Part shown: positions 7,422 through 15,991 of the stretch, in pieces
How positions within the stretch are numbered: the stretch's first letter is position 1
How the letters are laid out: each line of letters starts with the position of its first letter
Assembly: GCF_004368785.1 (NCBI RefSeq)
Contig: NZ_SODM01000006.1
Span: 62,001-126,000, forward strand
Direction of reading: 5' to 3'
Origin: Flavobacterium sp. 270
GTDB lineage: Bacteria > Bacteroidota > Bacteroidia > Flavobacteriales > Flavobacteriaceae
Length of the DNA stretch: 64,000 nucleotides
Notes under the pieces: generated by a model
Databases searched by the model: none
The model's input: only the letters and a program-made list of their open reading frames with translations
Told to the model about the DNA's origin: nothing
Translations under genes and position numbers: made by a program

Positions 7422-8651
7422 ATGGCAATAGAGGATAAAGAAATTATTTTATTAAAAGTTTCAGGACACGATAAAATAGGGGTTACAGCAGGTTTAACAG
7501 CTGTACTAGCGACGTATGATGCTAATATTTTGGATATTGGTCAAGCCGATATTCATGACACACTTTCTTTAGGGATTTTGTTCGAGATTGAAGCTGGTTC
7601 TTCTTCTGCACCAGTTTTAAAAGACTTGTTATTTAAGGCTTACGAGCTGGAAATCAAAGTCAAATTTATTCCAATTTCTATAGAAGATTACGAAACTTGG
7701 GTAAAATCACAATCAAAACAACGTTACATCATCAATATTTTAGGCGAAAAACTGGCAGCTTCACAATTGGCCGCAGTGACTAAAATAATGTCAGATCAAA
7801 ACCTGAATATCGATTCGATTATCAGATTGACAGGAAGAACTTCAATTGTAGAAAAAGAACAATATCCGCGTTCTTGCATCCAATTATCTGTAACCGGAGA
7901 AATCGTAAATAAAATTGTCATGACGGCAAGTTTTATGGAAATTTCAAGAACCTTAAACGTAGATATTTCTTTTCAGGAAGACAATATCTATAGAAGAAAC
8001 AGACGTTTAGTTTGTTTTGATATGGATTCTACTTTAATTCAAACCGAAGTAATCGACGAGCTGGCAGAATTAAACGGAGTAGGAGCGCAAGTAAGAGCCA
8101 TTACAGAATCTGCCATGAATGGTGAAATTGATTTCAACGAAAGTTTCAAACAACGTATGGCTTTGCTTGAAGGTTTAAGCGAAGAAGTATTGCAAAATGT
8201 TGCCATAAATTTACCGATTACGCAAGGCGCCCACAGATTAATGAAAGCCTTAAAATATTATGGATACAAAACTGCAATCCTTTCTGGAGGATTTACCTAT
8301 TTTGGAGAATACCTGCAAAAAGAATTGGGAATCGATTACGTTCACGCGAACCAATTAGAAATAAAAGACGGTAAACTAACCGGAAAATATTTAGGAGAAA
8401 TCGTAGACGGTCAGAAAAAAGCAGAATATCTAAAAGCTATTGCCGAAAAAGAAGGCATTCACATCAACCAGACAATTGCTGTTGGTGATGGAGCAAATGA
8501 TTTACCAATGCTAAATTTAGCCGGTCTTGGAATTGCTTTTCACGCCAAACCAAAAGTAAAAGAAAGTGCTTCAACCTCAATCTCTAGTTTAGGATTAGAT
8601 GGCGTTTTGTACTTACTAGGATATCACGACAGATATATTGATATGATGTAA
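7422..8651 (+). CDS. serB: Phosphoserine phosphatase SerB
   Basis: SerB removes phosphate from O-phospho-L-serine, the last step of serine synthesis, in the cytoplasm. From the ATG at 7422 the protein has 409 residues. Two ACT-like regulatory domains span about 8-85 and 100-180, and a HAD phosphatase domain follows. HAD motif I is DMDST (Asp200 nucleophile, Asp202 acid), motif II is LSGG, and motif IV is GDGANDLPML. An in-frame TTG at 7392 would add ten residues, but the ATG matches the usual start of the domain. The ACT domains suggest feedback by an amino acid. The gene is monocistronic with its own terminator. Confidence 0.95.
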   Translation: MAIEDKEIILLKVSGHDKIGVTAGLTAVLATYDANILDIGQADIHDTLSLGILFEIEAGSSSAPVLKDLLFKAYELEIKVKFIPISIEDYETWVKSQSKQRYIINILGEKLAASQLAAVTKIMSDQNLNIDSIIRLTGRTSIVEKEQYPRSCIQLSVTGEIVNKIVMTASFMEISRTLNVDISFQEDNIYRRNRRLVCFDMDSTLIQTEVIDELAELNGVGAQVRAITESAMNGEIDFNESFKQRMALLEGLSEEVLQNVAINLPITQGAHRLMKALKYYGYKTAILSGGFTYFGEYLQKELGIDYVHANQLEIKDGKLTGKYLGEIVDGQKKAEYLKAIAEKEGIHINQTIAVGDGANDLPMLNLAGLGIAFHAKPKVKESASTSISSLGLDGVLYLLGYHDRYIDMM

Positions 8652-8655
8652 TACC

Positions 8656-8722
8656 TGTCACTCTGAGCGAAGTCGAAGAGCTTTCATAACAAAAAAGGGC
8701 TTCGACTCCGCTCAGCCTGACA
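8656..8722. repeat. REP-like imperfect palindrome with GAGCGAAGTCGAAG core
   Basis: The arm 8656-8678 pairs with 8700-8722 at 20 of 23 positions. A second related word, GTCATTTCGACGAAGGAGAAATC, follows at about 8744-8766. Both words recur at 38847-38944, so this is a dispersed repeat of the genome. It lies in the 3' flank of serB before the terminator. Confidence 0.7.
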
Positions 8723-8812
8723 ATCAAAATTCAACGAATTCTTGTCATTTCGACGAAGGAGAAATCGCACTAGAAACTCCGTGAACAAAATCATCAGTTT
8801 TAATAAAAAAAT

Positions 8813-8849
8813 AAAAACCTTAGTTTTCAATAAAGACTAAGGTTTTTTT
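8813..8849 (+). terminator. Intrinsic terminator after serB
   Basis: A 12-bp stem (8813-8824 with 8836-8847) is built on ACCTTAGT/ACTAAGGT and ends in seven T. The repeat element at 8854 begins almost directly after the T-run. Confidence 0.85.
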
Positions 8850-8853
8850 ATGG

Positions 8854-8938
8854 GCATGTCCCTCCGGGTCGGGCTATCCGTTCCAATCTTTTGTGGCGAA
8901 CCCCGCCACAAAAGGATTTCCACTTCTATCCCTCATGC
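8854..8938 (+). repeat. Post-terminator structured element, copy A
   Basis: This 85-bp GC-rich block is copy A of a three-copy family (others at 47070-47155 and 50333-50417, both on the minus strand). Shared blocks are GGGTCGGGCTATCCG near the 5' end and TTTCCACTTCTATCCCTCA near the 3' end. The ends can pair: GCATG here against CATGC, where the other copies have GCGTG/CACGC. The middle forms a hairpin, AATC plus TTTTGTGGCG against CGCCACAAAA plus GATT, absent from the other copies. It starts four bases after the serB terminator T-run. Together with flanking repeats it fills most of the 347-bp gap; no gene is seen there. An RNA, a mobile element or a processing site are all possible. Confidence 0.75.
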
Positions 8939-8998
8939 GGGTTTTGTGGAATTAACGTTTTTTAGTAAATATCAATTTTAGAAATAAAATTGAAGTAC

Positions 8999-9241
8999 TT
9001 ATTTACGCGATTCTAATTCTTTTTTAATTTCTTTCAAATTGTTCAAATTCAAAAAAAGTATTGGCAGCAATGCGATAGGAACAACATTCATGGCGCTAAA
9101 ACCTTTCATAAAAACAATAAATAAGTTTAAGACAAACAACATAAAAAGTACAATCCCAAAAATAGTGTTTACCGTTTTTAATGTTTTCTGATTTTTCAGT
9201 AGTTCTTCAATAGTCATTTCACTGAATTTTGTGTCTTTCAT
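8999..9241 (-). CDS. Small two-helix membrane protein, function unknown
   Basis: The 80-residue protein has a short charged N-terminus (EMTIEELLKNQKTLK), two hydrophobic segments at about 25-46 and 52-68, and a basic/acidic tail ending in KEIKKELESRK. Both tails are probably on the same side of the membrane. I recognise the layout from small flavobacterial membrane proteins sometimes labelled redox-active disulfide proteins, but there is no cysteine here, so that label would be misleading. It starts 6 bp after the stop codon of the GH3-like gene and is likely co-transcribed with it. Confidence 0.75.
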   Translation of the reverse strand: MKDTKFSEMTIEELLKNQKTLKTVNTIFGIVLFMLFVLNLFIVFMKGFSAMNVVPIALLPILFLNLNNLKEIKKELESRK

Positions 9242-9247
9242 CTTAAA

Positions 9248-10777
9248 TTAAATAAAGTTATCTTTTATACACATCTCCTTCAACTGCTCCAAATAATCTC
9301 TCTGATTAGAAAGTCTCGGAATCTTATGCTGGCCGCCCAATTTATCTCTTTCCTTAAGCCAGTCATAAAATAAGTTTTCACGCGCAACATTAATTACAAG
9401 CGGATTTAACGTCATATTGTTATAACGTTTCGCTTCGTAATCAGAATTTAAAGTTTGCAAAGTTTCATCAAGCACTTTTTGGAAAAGTCCAACATCGGCT
9501 GGTTTTTTCTTAAACTCAATCATCCATTCGTGCGCACCTTTTTCTTTGTCTTGCATGAAAATAGGAGCAACCGTATAATCAATCACTTCGGTTTGAGTAA
9601 GCTGACAAGCTTTGGCAATAGCCTGATCCGTGTTTTCGACCATTAATTCCTCGCCAAAAACATTAATATGATGTTTGGTTCTTCCCGTAACGCGAATTCT
9701 ATACGGATTTAAAGAAGTAAAACGAACCGTATCTCCAATTAGATAACGCCATAAACCAGAATTTGTAGTAATAACAATAGCATAGTTTTTATTAAGTTCA
9801 ACATCAGCAAGACGAATCACTTTTTGATTTAAAGTTCCAAAAGTATCCATCGGAATAAATTCGTAAAAAATGCCATAATCCAGCATCAACAATAAATCAC
9901 TTGAATTATTTAAATCCTGAATCGCAAAAAAGCCTTCAGAAGCATTGTATATTTCGTAATATTTAAAATCTTTACTCGGTAAAATTTTCTTGTATTGTTC
10001 TTTGTAAGGAGAAAAACTCACGCCGCCATGAAAATAAACTTCCAGATTTGGCCAGATTTCCAATAAGCTTTCTTTACCCGTGTTTTCCAAAACCTTATTC
10101 ATCAAAACCAGCATCCAGGAAGGAACTCCTGCAAAACTGGTTACATTTTCGACTTTTGTTTCATTAATAATCGCCGCCATTTTAGCTTCCCATTCGCTCA
10201 TAAGCGATGTTTTACTGCTTGGCGTACTGCTAAATTCAGCCCAAATAGGCATATTCTCAATTAATATGGCCGATAAATCTCCAAAAAAAGTATTGTTGTT
10301 TTCGTAAATCTGAGAACTTCCTCCCAAACGAAGACTTTTTCCCAAAAACAATTCAGAATCCTCATTATTATTCAAATACAAACAAAGTAAATCTTTACTT
10401 CCTTTATAATGACAATCTTCTAATGCTTCGGTACTTACAGGAATAAATTTGCTTTTGGCATTGGTAGTGCCGCTCGATTTTGCAAACCATTTTATTGGAG
10501 TTTCCCAAAAAACATTCTGCTCGCCTTGGCGCGTACGCTCAATCAGAGGTTGTAATTCTTCGTAAGTTGCAATAGGTACCCTTTCGGCAAAAGTCTGATA
10601 AGAGTTTATAGTAGAAAATTCATATTGCTTTCCTATAACTGTATTTTCAGAAGCCGTCAATAAATTGTGCAATAATTCTTCTTGAACTTCATTAGGATAT
10701 TTTAAAAAAAGTTCAATTTGATGTATCCTTTGTTTAAGGACCCATGAAGCAAACGAATTGATTATTGATAAAGGCAT
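9248..10777 (-). CDS. GH3 auxin-responsive promoter family protein (adenylate-forming enzyme)
   Basis: The 509-residue protein belongs to the GH3 branch of adenylate-forming enzymes, which activate a carboxylic acid with ATP and transfer it to an amine or other nucleophile. The ATP loop is KSSGTTNAKSKFIPV (about 94-108), and the second motif is YNASEGFFA. A GDTVRF segment and GRTKHHINVFGEE mark the hinge to the C-terminal domain. Plant GH3 proteins conjugate hormones to amino acids. The bacterial substrates are mostly unknown, and nothing nearby points to one. The length is normal and no key motif is missing. Confidence 0.88.
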   Translation of the reverse strand: MPLSIINSFASWVLKQRIHQIELFLKYPNEVQEELLHNLLTASENTVIGKQYEFSTINSYQTFAERVPIATYEELQPLIERTRQGEQNVFWETPIKWFAKSSGTTNAKSKFIPVSTEALEDCHYKGSKDLLCLYLNNNEDSELFLGKSLRLGGSSQIYENNNTFFGDLSAILIENMPIWAEFSSTPSSKTSLMSEWEAKMAAIINETKVENVTSFAGVPSWMLVLMNKVLENTGKESLLEIWPNLEVYFHGGVSFSPYKEQYKKILPSKDFKYYEIYNASEGFFAIQDLNNSSDLLLMLDYGIFYEFIPMDTFGTLNQKVIRLADVELNKNYAIVITTNSGLWRYLIGDTVRFTSLNPYRIRVTGRTKHHINVFGEELMVENTDQAIAKACQLTQTEVIDYTVAPIFMQDKEKGAHEWMIEFKKKPADVGLFQKVLDETLQTLNSDYEAKRYNNMTLNPLVINVARENLFYDWLKERDKLGGQHKIPRLSNQRDYLEQLKEMCIKDNFI

Positions 10778-10854
10778 GTGTGAATTTTAGATTTTAGATT
10801 GCTGATTTTAGATTACTGATCTTACTGTTATCGCAAAAGCAGAAAATTTAAAAT

Positions 10855-10884
10855 TTGAATATCAACAGACAAATACTAACTTTG
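10855..10884 (+). promoter_or_regulatory. Putative promoter of the DUF2797 gene
   Basis: TTG at 10855-10857 and a perfect TAACTTTG at 10877-10884 are 19 bp apart, one of the best promoter matches in the window. It implies a 5' leader of about 135 nt before the ATG at 11026. Confidence 0.65.
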
Positions 10885-11025
10885 TCATTGTATCAAAAAT
10901 AGTATTTTTTTTGTAAAAAAAACCATTCTATTTGCAGTAAAGATTCTAATTCTATCGAAATAAATAATTTAAACTGGTATAAGGACAAGAGAAATCTAAA
11001 ATCTAAAATCAACAATCTGAATCTA

Positions 11026-11820
11026 ATGACATATCAAGGCGTGCTTACAAAAATGCAGACAGAACTCGGAAATCCAATTCAATATTATTTGGTTTTTGAG
11101 GACAGTTTCTTAAATGTAAATCAATTATTAAACAAAGAAATTGAAATCAATTTTGCAGGCTTTCAATGTTTAAATTGCAATAAAAAGAAAAAGATATACA
11201 GACAAGGATTTTGTTACGATTGTTTTTATTCAAGTCCGGCTGTAGGAGATTGGATCATGAGACCAGAATTAAGCACGGCACATTTAGGCATTGCAGACAG
11301 AGATTTAGAATATGAGCAAAAAGTGCAGTTACAGCCGCATATTGTTTATTTGGCTATTTCAAGCGAAATTAAAGTGGGTGTAACCCGCAAAACACAAGTG
11401 CCAACACGATGGATAGATCAAGGCGCAGAGCAGGCAATTGCTATAGTTGAGGTTCCAAATCGTTATTTGGCAGGAATTACCGAGGTTGCCTTAAAAGATC
11501 ATTATACAGATAAAACAAACTGGAGAAAAATGCTTCAGGAAACCAAAACATCTTTTGATTTGATTGCAGAAAAAATCAAGGTTGAAAGTTTAATTCCTGA
11601 TGAAGCCAAAGAATATTTTTACAGCGAGAAAAATGACCTTTACGAATTGAATTACCCGGTTTTAAATTATCCAGCCAAAATTGCCAGTTTAAACCTTGAT
11701 AAAACGCCTTCTTTTTCAGGAAAATTAACAGGGATTAAAGGGCAGTATTTACTATTTGAGGATGGAACAGTTTTTAATGTTCGTGGCTCAGAAGGGTATG
11801 TTGTCAATATTAACGTCTAG
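11026..11820 (+). CDS. DUF2797 protein with zinc ribbon and GIY-YIG-like core
   Basis: The 264-residue protein matches the DUF2797 family. Near residues 49-66 it has a CLNC plus CYDC four-cysteine zinc ribbon. The segment with HIVYLA, KVGVTRK, RWIDQGA and EVALKDHYTDKTNWRKML resembles the beta sheet, conserved Arg and Glu-bearing helix of GIY-YIG nucleases. Whether it cuts nucleic acid is not known, and GIY-YIG membership is my inference from motif order. It has its own promoter and stands alone between the divergent GH3-like gene and the glycosyltransferase gene. Confidence 0.75.
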   Translation: MTYQGVLTKMQTELGNPIQYYLVFEDSFLNVNQLLNKEIEINFAGFQCLNCNKKKKIYRQGFCYDCFYSSPAVGDWIMRPELSTAHLGIADRDLEYEQKVQLQPHIVYLAISSEIKVGVTRKTQVPTRWIDQGAEQAIAIVEVPNRYLAGITEVALKDHYTDKTNWRKMLQETKTSFDLIAEKIKVESLIPDEAKEYFYSEKNDLYELNYPVLNYPAKIASLNLDKTPSFSGKLTGIKGQYLLFEDGTVFNVRGSEGYVVNINV

Positions 11821-11931
11821 CTGTATGGTCTAAACGTCGACTCATTTCTTAAAGCGGTCTATTCATTTATTTATTATAAAATATTTACTCTAGTTTTAAA
11901 TTTCTTAAGTAAGCTAGAGTGTGAATAATGA

Positions 11932-11939
11932 TACATTTG
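11932..11939 (+). promoter_or_regulatory. Putative -7 box of the GT9 gene
   Basis: TACATTTG is a perfect TAnnTTTG, 136 bp before the glycosyltransferase ATG. No clear -33 element is seen. The rest of the 254-bp gap is AT-rich and holds nothing else I can support. Confidence 0.4.
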
Positions 11940-12074
11940 ATTACAATTTTGTAATAATTACTTATTGAAATATTTTAGTTTTAAAAGTTAGGAAAAACTA
12001 GTTTAGTTATAATCCTTTTAAAACAGTTTTCCTGAATGAAAGGAAAAATTTTAATCTGAAAAATTATTTATAAA

Positions 12075-13154
12075 ATGAATGTTTCAAGTAAAATAAATGC
12101 CTTTAGACGTACGGCAATGACCGCTTTGACTAAGAATATTGGGAAATCAAAATTAGATCAAAACGTTGTACTGCTGAATAGAACAGAAATAAAAAGAGTT
12201 TTAGTCTGCAGACCAAACGCGCGACTTGGAAATCTTTTATTGATCACGCCTCTTATTCAGGAGATTACGGCTACGTTTCCAAATTGTAAAGTAGATTTGT
12301 TTGTTAAGGGAACTTTAGCACCTATAATTTTCGAAAACTACGAGAATGTCGACAAAGCAATTGACCTGCCTAAAAAACCTTTCAAACACTTATATAACTA
12401 TCTTAAAGTCTGGTTTTTAATAAGAAGCCAAAAATATGATCTTGCCATAAACGTCGATCAAAATTCTTCATCGGGAAGATTGGCTGTTAAAGTTGCCAAT
12501 GCCAAGTATAAGTTTTTTGGTGATCTGGACAATCTGGATGAAATGACAAAAAGTGATTACGAACATATTGCAAAACGCCCAGTTTATAATTTTCGCAATT
12601 ATCTAACCAAATTAGGGATTGAGAAAAGCAATAGAATAATTGCACCGCTGAATCTTAATTTAAGTTCTGCTGAATTAGCAGAAGGTAAAAAAACACTCGA
12701 TCAGTTAGTGAGTAAAGCTAAAAAGACAATTAGCATATTTACGTATGCAACAGGACAAAAATGCTTATCAGAAGAGTGGTGGAATGATTTTTATAAAGAA
12801 TTAAAAGAAAGATATAAAGAGTATAATATTGTTGAGGTTCTGCCTGTAGAAAATGTATCTCAAATAGGTTTTCAAGCTCCAACATTTTATAGTAAAGATA
12901 TTCGCGAAATTGGCGCGTTTATAGCCAACACAGAATTGTTTATTGGTGCAGACAGCGGCATTATGCACTTGTCAAGTTCGGTTCAGACGCCAACAGCAGG
13001 ATTATTTTCTGTTTCAGATCTAAAAAGATATCAGCCTTATGATAACAGCAGTATCGGAATAGATCTTAACAGTTATTCTAAAAATGATCTCTTCAAAGCT
13101 TTTAATACTATTTTGAATAATGGCAAATTAAAAGTTTATTCTAAAGCAGTTTAA
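12075..13154 (+). CDS. Glycosyltransferase family 9 (heptosyltransferase-like) protein
   Basis: The 359-residue protein resembles ADP-heptose:LPS heptosyltransferases (GT9, GT-B fold). An RPNARLGNLLLITPLIQEI segment forms the N-terminal Rossmann start (about 54-72). The C-terminal ELFIGADSGIMHLSSS segment (about 297-312) is the usual nucleotide-sugar binding motif. It probably transfers a sugar to lipopolysaccharide or another surface glycan at the inner membrane face. The acceptor is unknown, and no LPS cluster surrounds it. It ends in a shared bidirectional terminator. Confidence 0.88.
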   Translation: MNVSSKINAFRRTAMTALTKNIGKSKLDQNVVLLNRTEIKRVLVCRPNARLGNLLLITPLIQEITATFPNCKVDLFVKGTLAPIIFENYENVDKAIDLPKKPFKHLYNYLKVWFLIRSQKYDLAINVDQNSSSGRLAVKVANAKYKFFGDLDNLDEMTKSDYEHIAKRPVYNFRNYLTKLGIEKSNRIIAPLNLNLSSAELAEGKKTLDQLVSKAKKTISIFTYATGQKCLSEEWWNDFYKELKERYKEYNIVEVLPVENVSQIGFQAPTFYSKDIREIGAFIANTELFIGADSGIMHLSSSVQTPTAGLFSVSDLKRYQPYDNSSIGIDLNSYSKNDLFKAFNTILNNGKLKVYSKAV

Positions 13155-13160
13155 TATAAA

Positions 13161-13191
13161 AAAGGCCAATCTATCAGATTGGCCTTTTTCT
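13161..13191. terminator. Bidirectional terminator between GT9 and AsmA-like genes
   Basis: A perfect 12-bp stem (13161-13172 with 13176-13187, AAAGGCCAATCT arm) has a 3-nt loop. T follows on the plus strand and A precedes it, giving a T-run on the minus strand too. It serves the two convergent genes. Confidence 0.88.
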
Positions 13192-13209
13192 TTTTATATA
13201 TACTATGGT

Positions 13210-15822
13210 TTATTTTTTCTTCTTAAATAAACCATTCAACAAGTCACTTGCTTTTTTAGTTACTTCCTGAGTTTTTTGTTCCTTTTCTGTTGCTGCCGCT
13301 TTTGTAGTATCTTTGGCTTTCGTATTTTTATTAATCAAATCAGTAAGTGCAGAAGCTCCTTTTTGAGTTAATTTCTCTTTCTGTTGATTCACCAATTGTG
13401 TCGTTAAACTTGTAACCGCACTTTTCATATCCGTAGAAATTTTTGGATTAGAAAAATTACCAGTTAATACAGCATTAATCGGAATATTGTCCAGTTTCGC
13501 AGCATCTGCAGGAGACAATTTTGCAATCAAAGCATTTGCATCACTTCCTAAATATTTCGCCGGAACATCAAACTTAATGTTATAATTCATGTTTTGGTCA
13601 AAACCGTGAGTTCCGCCAATAGTAGCTTTAATGTCTTGATATTTAATGTCAAATGGTTTTACGTTTACTTTACCATTCTCAAAAGTCAATGCCATTTTTA
13701 AATCATTTAAGTTTAATTTATTGACATCAAGGAATTTGACATTAGAGCTTAAAGAATTTAAAAGTGTTGAGTTTTTAGCATTTACAGTAGTAGAAAGCAA
13801 TTGACCTAATAAATCTCCCGAAATAGATTTTAAGTCTGGAGTCAATTCTTTAGCATCCAGATTTCCATTCAATTTAATAGTCGAATTTAATTTTCCATTA
13901 ATGATTCCGGCAATTGGAGCAATTTTTTTCATCATGTCCAATTGCGTAAAAGTCTGCGCAATATCCACTTGGTTAAAACCTAAATTCATATCAAAAGTCG
14001 GCACTTTTTCTTTTGTAGAAACAGTTCCTGTCAATCCGATAGAACCTCCAAAAATCGATGTTTTAAAATTCTCTAAAGTTGCTTTTTCATCTTTGATAAT
14101 TAATTTTCCAGAAACATCTTTTAGTTTTAAATTATCATATAAAACCGTTGTTGCTTTTGCATTCAAAGTACAATTTAAGAACGCAGGAATTTTCATTGCT
14201 TCAGCTGGTTTTGCTGGAGTTTTTGTTTCTGTTGTTGTTCCCGTTTTCGCAGGTTCGCCAGAAGTCATAAAATCATCAACTGCCAATTGGTTTGAGCTCA
14301 TGTTGAAATTTCCTTTAAGTTCCTGTTTTTTAAACATAAAACCATAGAAATTCTCTAAAACTCCGTTGATGCTTAAATCACTTTTTCCAGTTGTAGCATC
14401 AAATTGTTTTAAGTTGATGGTACTAGTATTGAACTGCACTAAAGCAGTGCTGATGTTCATAGATTTATTGTTTTCATCTGTATATTTAAATCCAGACAAA
14501 CTCATTGTACCAGCATTTTTGATGTTTTGGTATTGACTTTTTTCTACAGAAGCCATATCAAAATTGGTAGTTACGTCTGCTTTTAAAATACCCGCCAAAG
14601 GTTTATCCATTTTAACTGGATACGCTTTAGAAAGGTTGGCTAAATTGATCGTTCCTTTTAAGGCAGCATCTACAATTGGGTTTACCGTAATGTTTTTAAT
14701 ATTCGCTTTAGCGCTAAAAACATCCTGATCGATTCTAAACGAAAGTTTATCTAAATTAACGTAGGTGTCATTTAAGATTCCTGTTTCATTTATAATCTTG
14801 GTATCAATTACAATATTCTGAACCGATTTTGGAAGGTTTGGATATTGAAAAGAAGCATTGTTTGATGCAATCGCAATATTGAATTTAGGAACCGTAGTAT
14901 CTGTTAATTCTCCTTTTGCAAAACCAACAACGGTAAAATCACCAGTAGTTTTTACGCCGTTTAAACTAGAAGAATAAGCAGACGGAATTAATCCTAAGAA
15001 GTTGGTAAATGATGAAGTTGGCGTTTTGAATTTTAAATCATAAATCTGGCCTTTTTCAACCATTTGTATAAATCCGTCAAATTCTAACGGCAATTGGTTT
15101 ATTAAAGCTTTGTTTTCTTTAAAAGTATATTTGCTTTTTTCTAAATCAATTCCTAAAACAGCGTCTAGAGTCAGTTTTACATTTTTCATGTAATTCATCT
15201 TATCCATGTCTAAAGAAACTTTTGCTGTAGATTTTGTGGTTAAATCAAGTTTAGAATTGGTGAAATCTCCTGTTCCTTCATGATTTAAGCTGTCAATAAC
15301 CATTTTTATTTTAGAACCCTGATCGATATATCTAAAAGTAAAATTTTCGATTTTGTAGTTCTGAATTTTTAGCGAAAGCGGTTTACTCGCTTCGTCTTTT
15401 TCTGTTTTTTCTTTGTCTTTAAGCGCAATGTCAAAATTTCCGACACCGTCTTTATTAAAGATAATATTGATTAAACCATTTGTTGAGGTAATTCCCTGAA
15501 TACTTAAAGGTTCATCCTTTCCTTTAAAAAGTTCTTTAATACTCATTTTTAAGTTTAATTCGCCAAGCGAAACCAAAGTATCACCTTCAAAAGGCGCTTT
15601 GTTTATGATCACCAATTTCTCGATTCCAACACTTGCATTGGGGAAGTTTCTAAACAAACTTAAATCGGCATCTGCAAAACTTACTTTAGCATCAACACTT
15701 TCGTTGATTGCCTGAGCAATTTTGGCCTTAATCTGGTCTTTAAAGAAATAAGGAATAGCAAATAATGAAGCTACAATTACTACTAGTAGGATAGCAGTTA
15801 TTTTTAAAATTTTCTTAAGCAT
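13210..15822 (-). CDS. AsmA family protein
   Basis: The 870-residue protein has one N-terminal membrane anchor (about 5-27) followed by a long region of beta-rich repeats typical of AsmA-like proteins. These form elongated grooves bridging the two membranes and are implicated in lipid transport and outer membrane homeostasis. Recognisable AsmA features include the early segment QAINESVDAKVSFADADLSLF and the conserved C-terminal part beginning near LNGNLDAKELTPDL. The last 80 residues are Lys/Thr/Ala-rich and low in complexity, ending in FKKKK. The family is known; the specific lipid is not. It stands alone with its own terminator. Confidence 0.88.
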   Translation of the reverse strand: MLKKILKITAILLVVIVASLFAIPYFFKDQIKAKIAQAINESVDAKVSFADADLSLFRNFPNASVGIEKLVIINKAPFEGDTLVSLGELNLKMSIKELFKGKDEPLSIQGITSTNGLINIIFNKDGVGNFDIALKDKEKTEKDEASKPLSLKIQNYKIENFTFRYIDQGSKIKMVIDSLNHEGTGDFTNSKLDLTTKSTAKVSLDMDKMNYMKNVKLTLDAVLGIDLEKSKYTFKENKALINQLPLEFDGFIQMVEKGQIYDLKFKTPTSSFTNFLGLIPSAYSSSLNGVKTTGDFTVVGFAKGELTDTTVPKFNIAIASNNASFQYPNLPKSVQNIVIDTKIINETGILNDTYVNLDKLSFRIDQDVFSAKANIKNITVNPIVDAALKGTINLANLSKAYPVKMDKPLAGILKADVTTNFDMASVEKSQYQNIKNAGTMSLSGFKYTDENNKSMNISTALVQFNTSTINLKQFDATTGKSDLSINGVLENFYGFMFKKQELKGNFNMSSNQLAVDDFMTSGEPAKTGTTTETKTPAKPAEAMKIPAFLNCTLNAKATTVLYDNLKLKDVSGKLIIKDEKATLENFKTSIFGGSIGLTGTVSTKEKVPTFDMNLGFNQVDIAQTFTQLDMMKKIAPIAGIINGKLNSTIKLNGNLDAKELTPDLKSISGDLLGQLLSTTVNAKNSTLLNSLSSNVKFLDVNKLNLNDLKMALTFENGKVNVKPFDIKYQDIKATIGGTHGFDQNMNYNIKFDVPAKYLGSDANALIAKLSPADAAKLDNIPINAVLTGNFSNPKISTDMKSAVTSLTTQLVNQQKEKLTQKGASALTDLINKNTKAKDTTKAAATEKEQKTQEVTKKASDLLNGLFKKKK

Positions 15823-15862
15823 ATTAATTTCATTTGAGGGTTTAATGTTAAAATCAACTCTG

Positions 15863-15870
15863 CAAAAGTA
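15863..15870 (-). promoter_or_regulatory. Putative -7 box of the AsmA-like gene
   Basis: On the minus strand this reads TACTTTTG, a perfect TAnnTTTG, 40 bp before the ATG. No clear TTG is seen upstream. Confidence 0.45.
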
Positions 15871-15943
15871 GTTTTTTTTGGTTGAGTTTGAGATAAAAGT
15901 TTACTAAAAAATGTAGGAAATTTTAGCTATTTGTTAAAATAAA

Positions 15944-15975
15944 AAATCCGTTTGATCTTATATTCAAACGGATTT
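15944..15975 (-). terminator. Intrinsic terminator after the secreted hydrolase gene
   Basis: A perfect 12-bp stem (15944-15955 with 15964-15975, AAATCCGTTTGA arm) with an 8-nt loop is followed on the minus strand by a T-run. It ends the sppA-hydrolase unit. Confidence 0.85.
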
Positions 15976-15991
15976 AATTTTGTCTTTATTG

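Noticed and set aside
8999..9241. Naming the small membrane protein a redox-active disulfide protein
   Set aside because: It contains no cysteine, so the name would be wrong whatever the family habit.
13901..14347. 148-codon frame antisense to the AsmA-like gene
   Set aside because: It is a mirror of the long AsmA coding sequence, with no promoter and hydrophobic low-information sequence.
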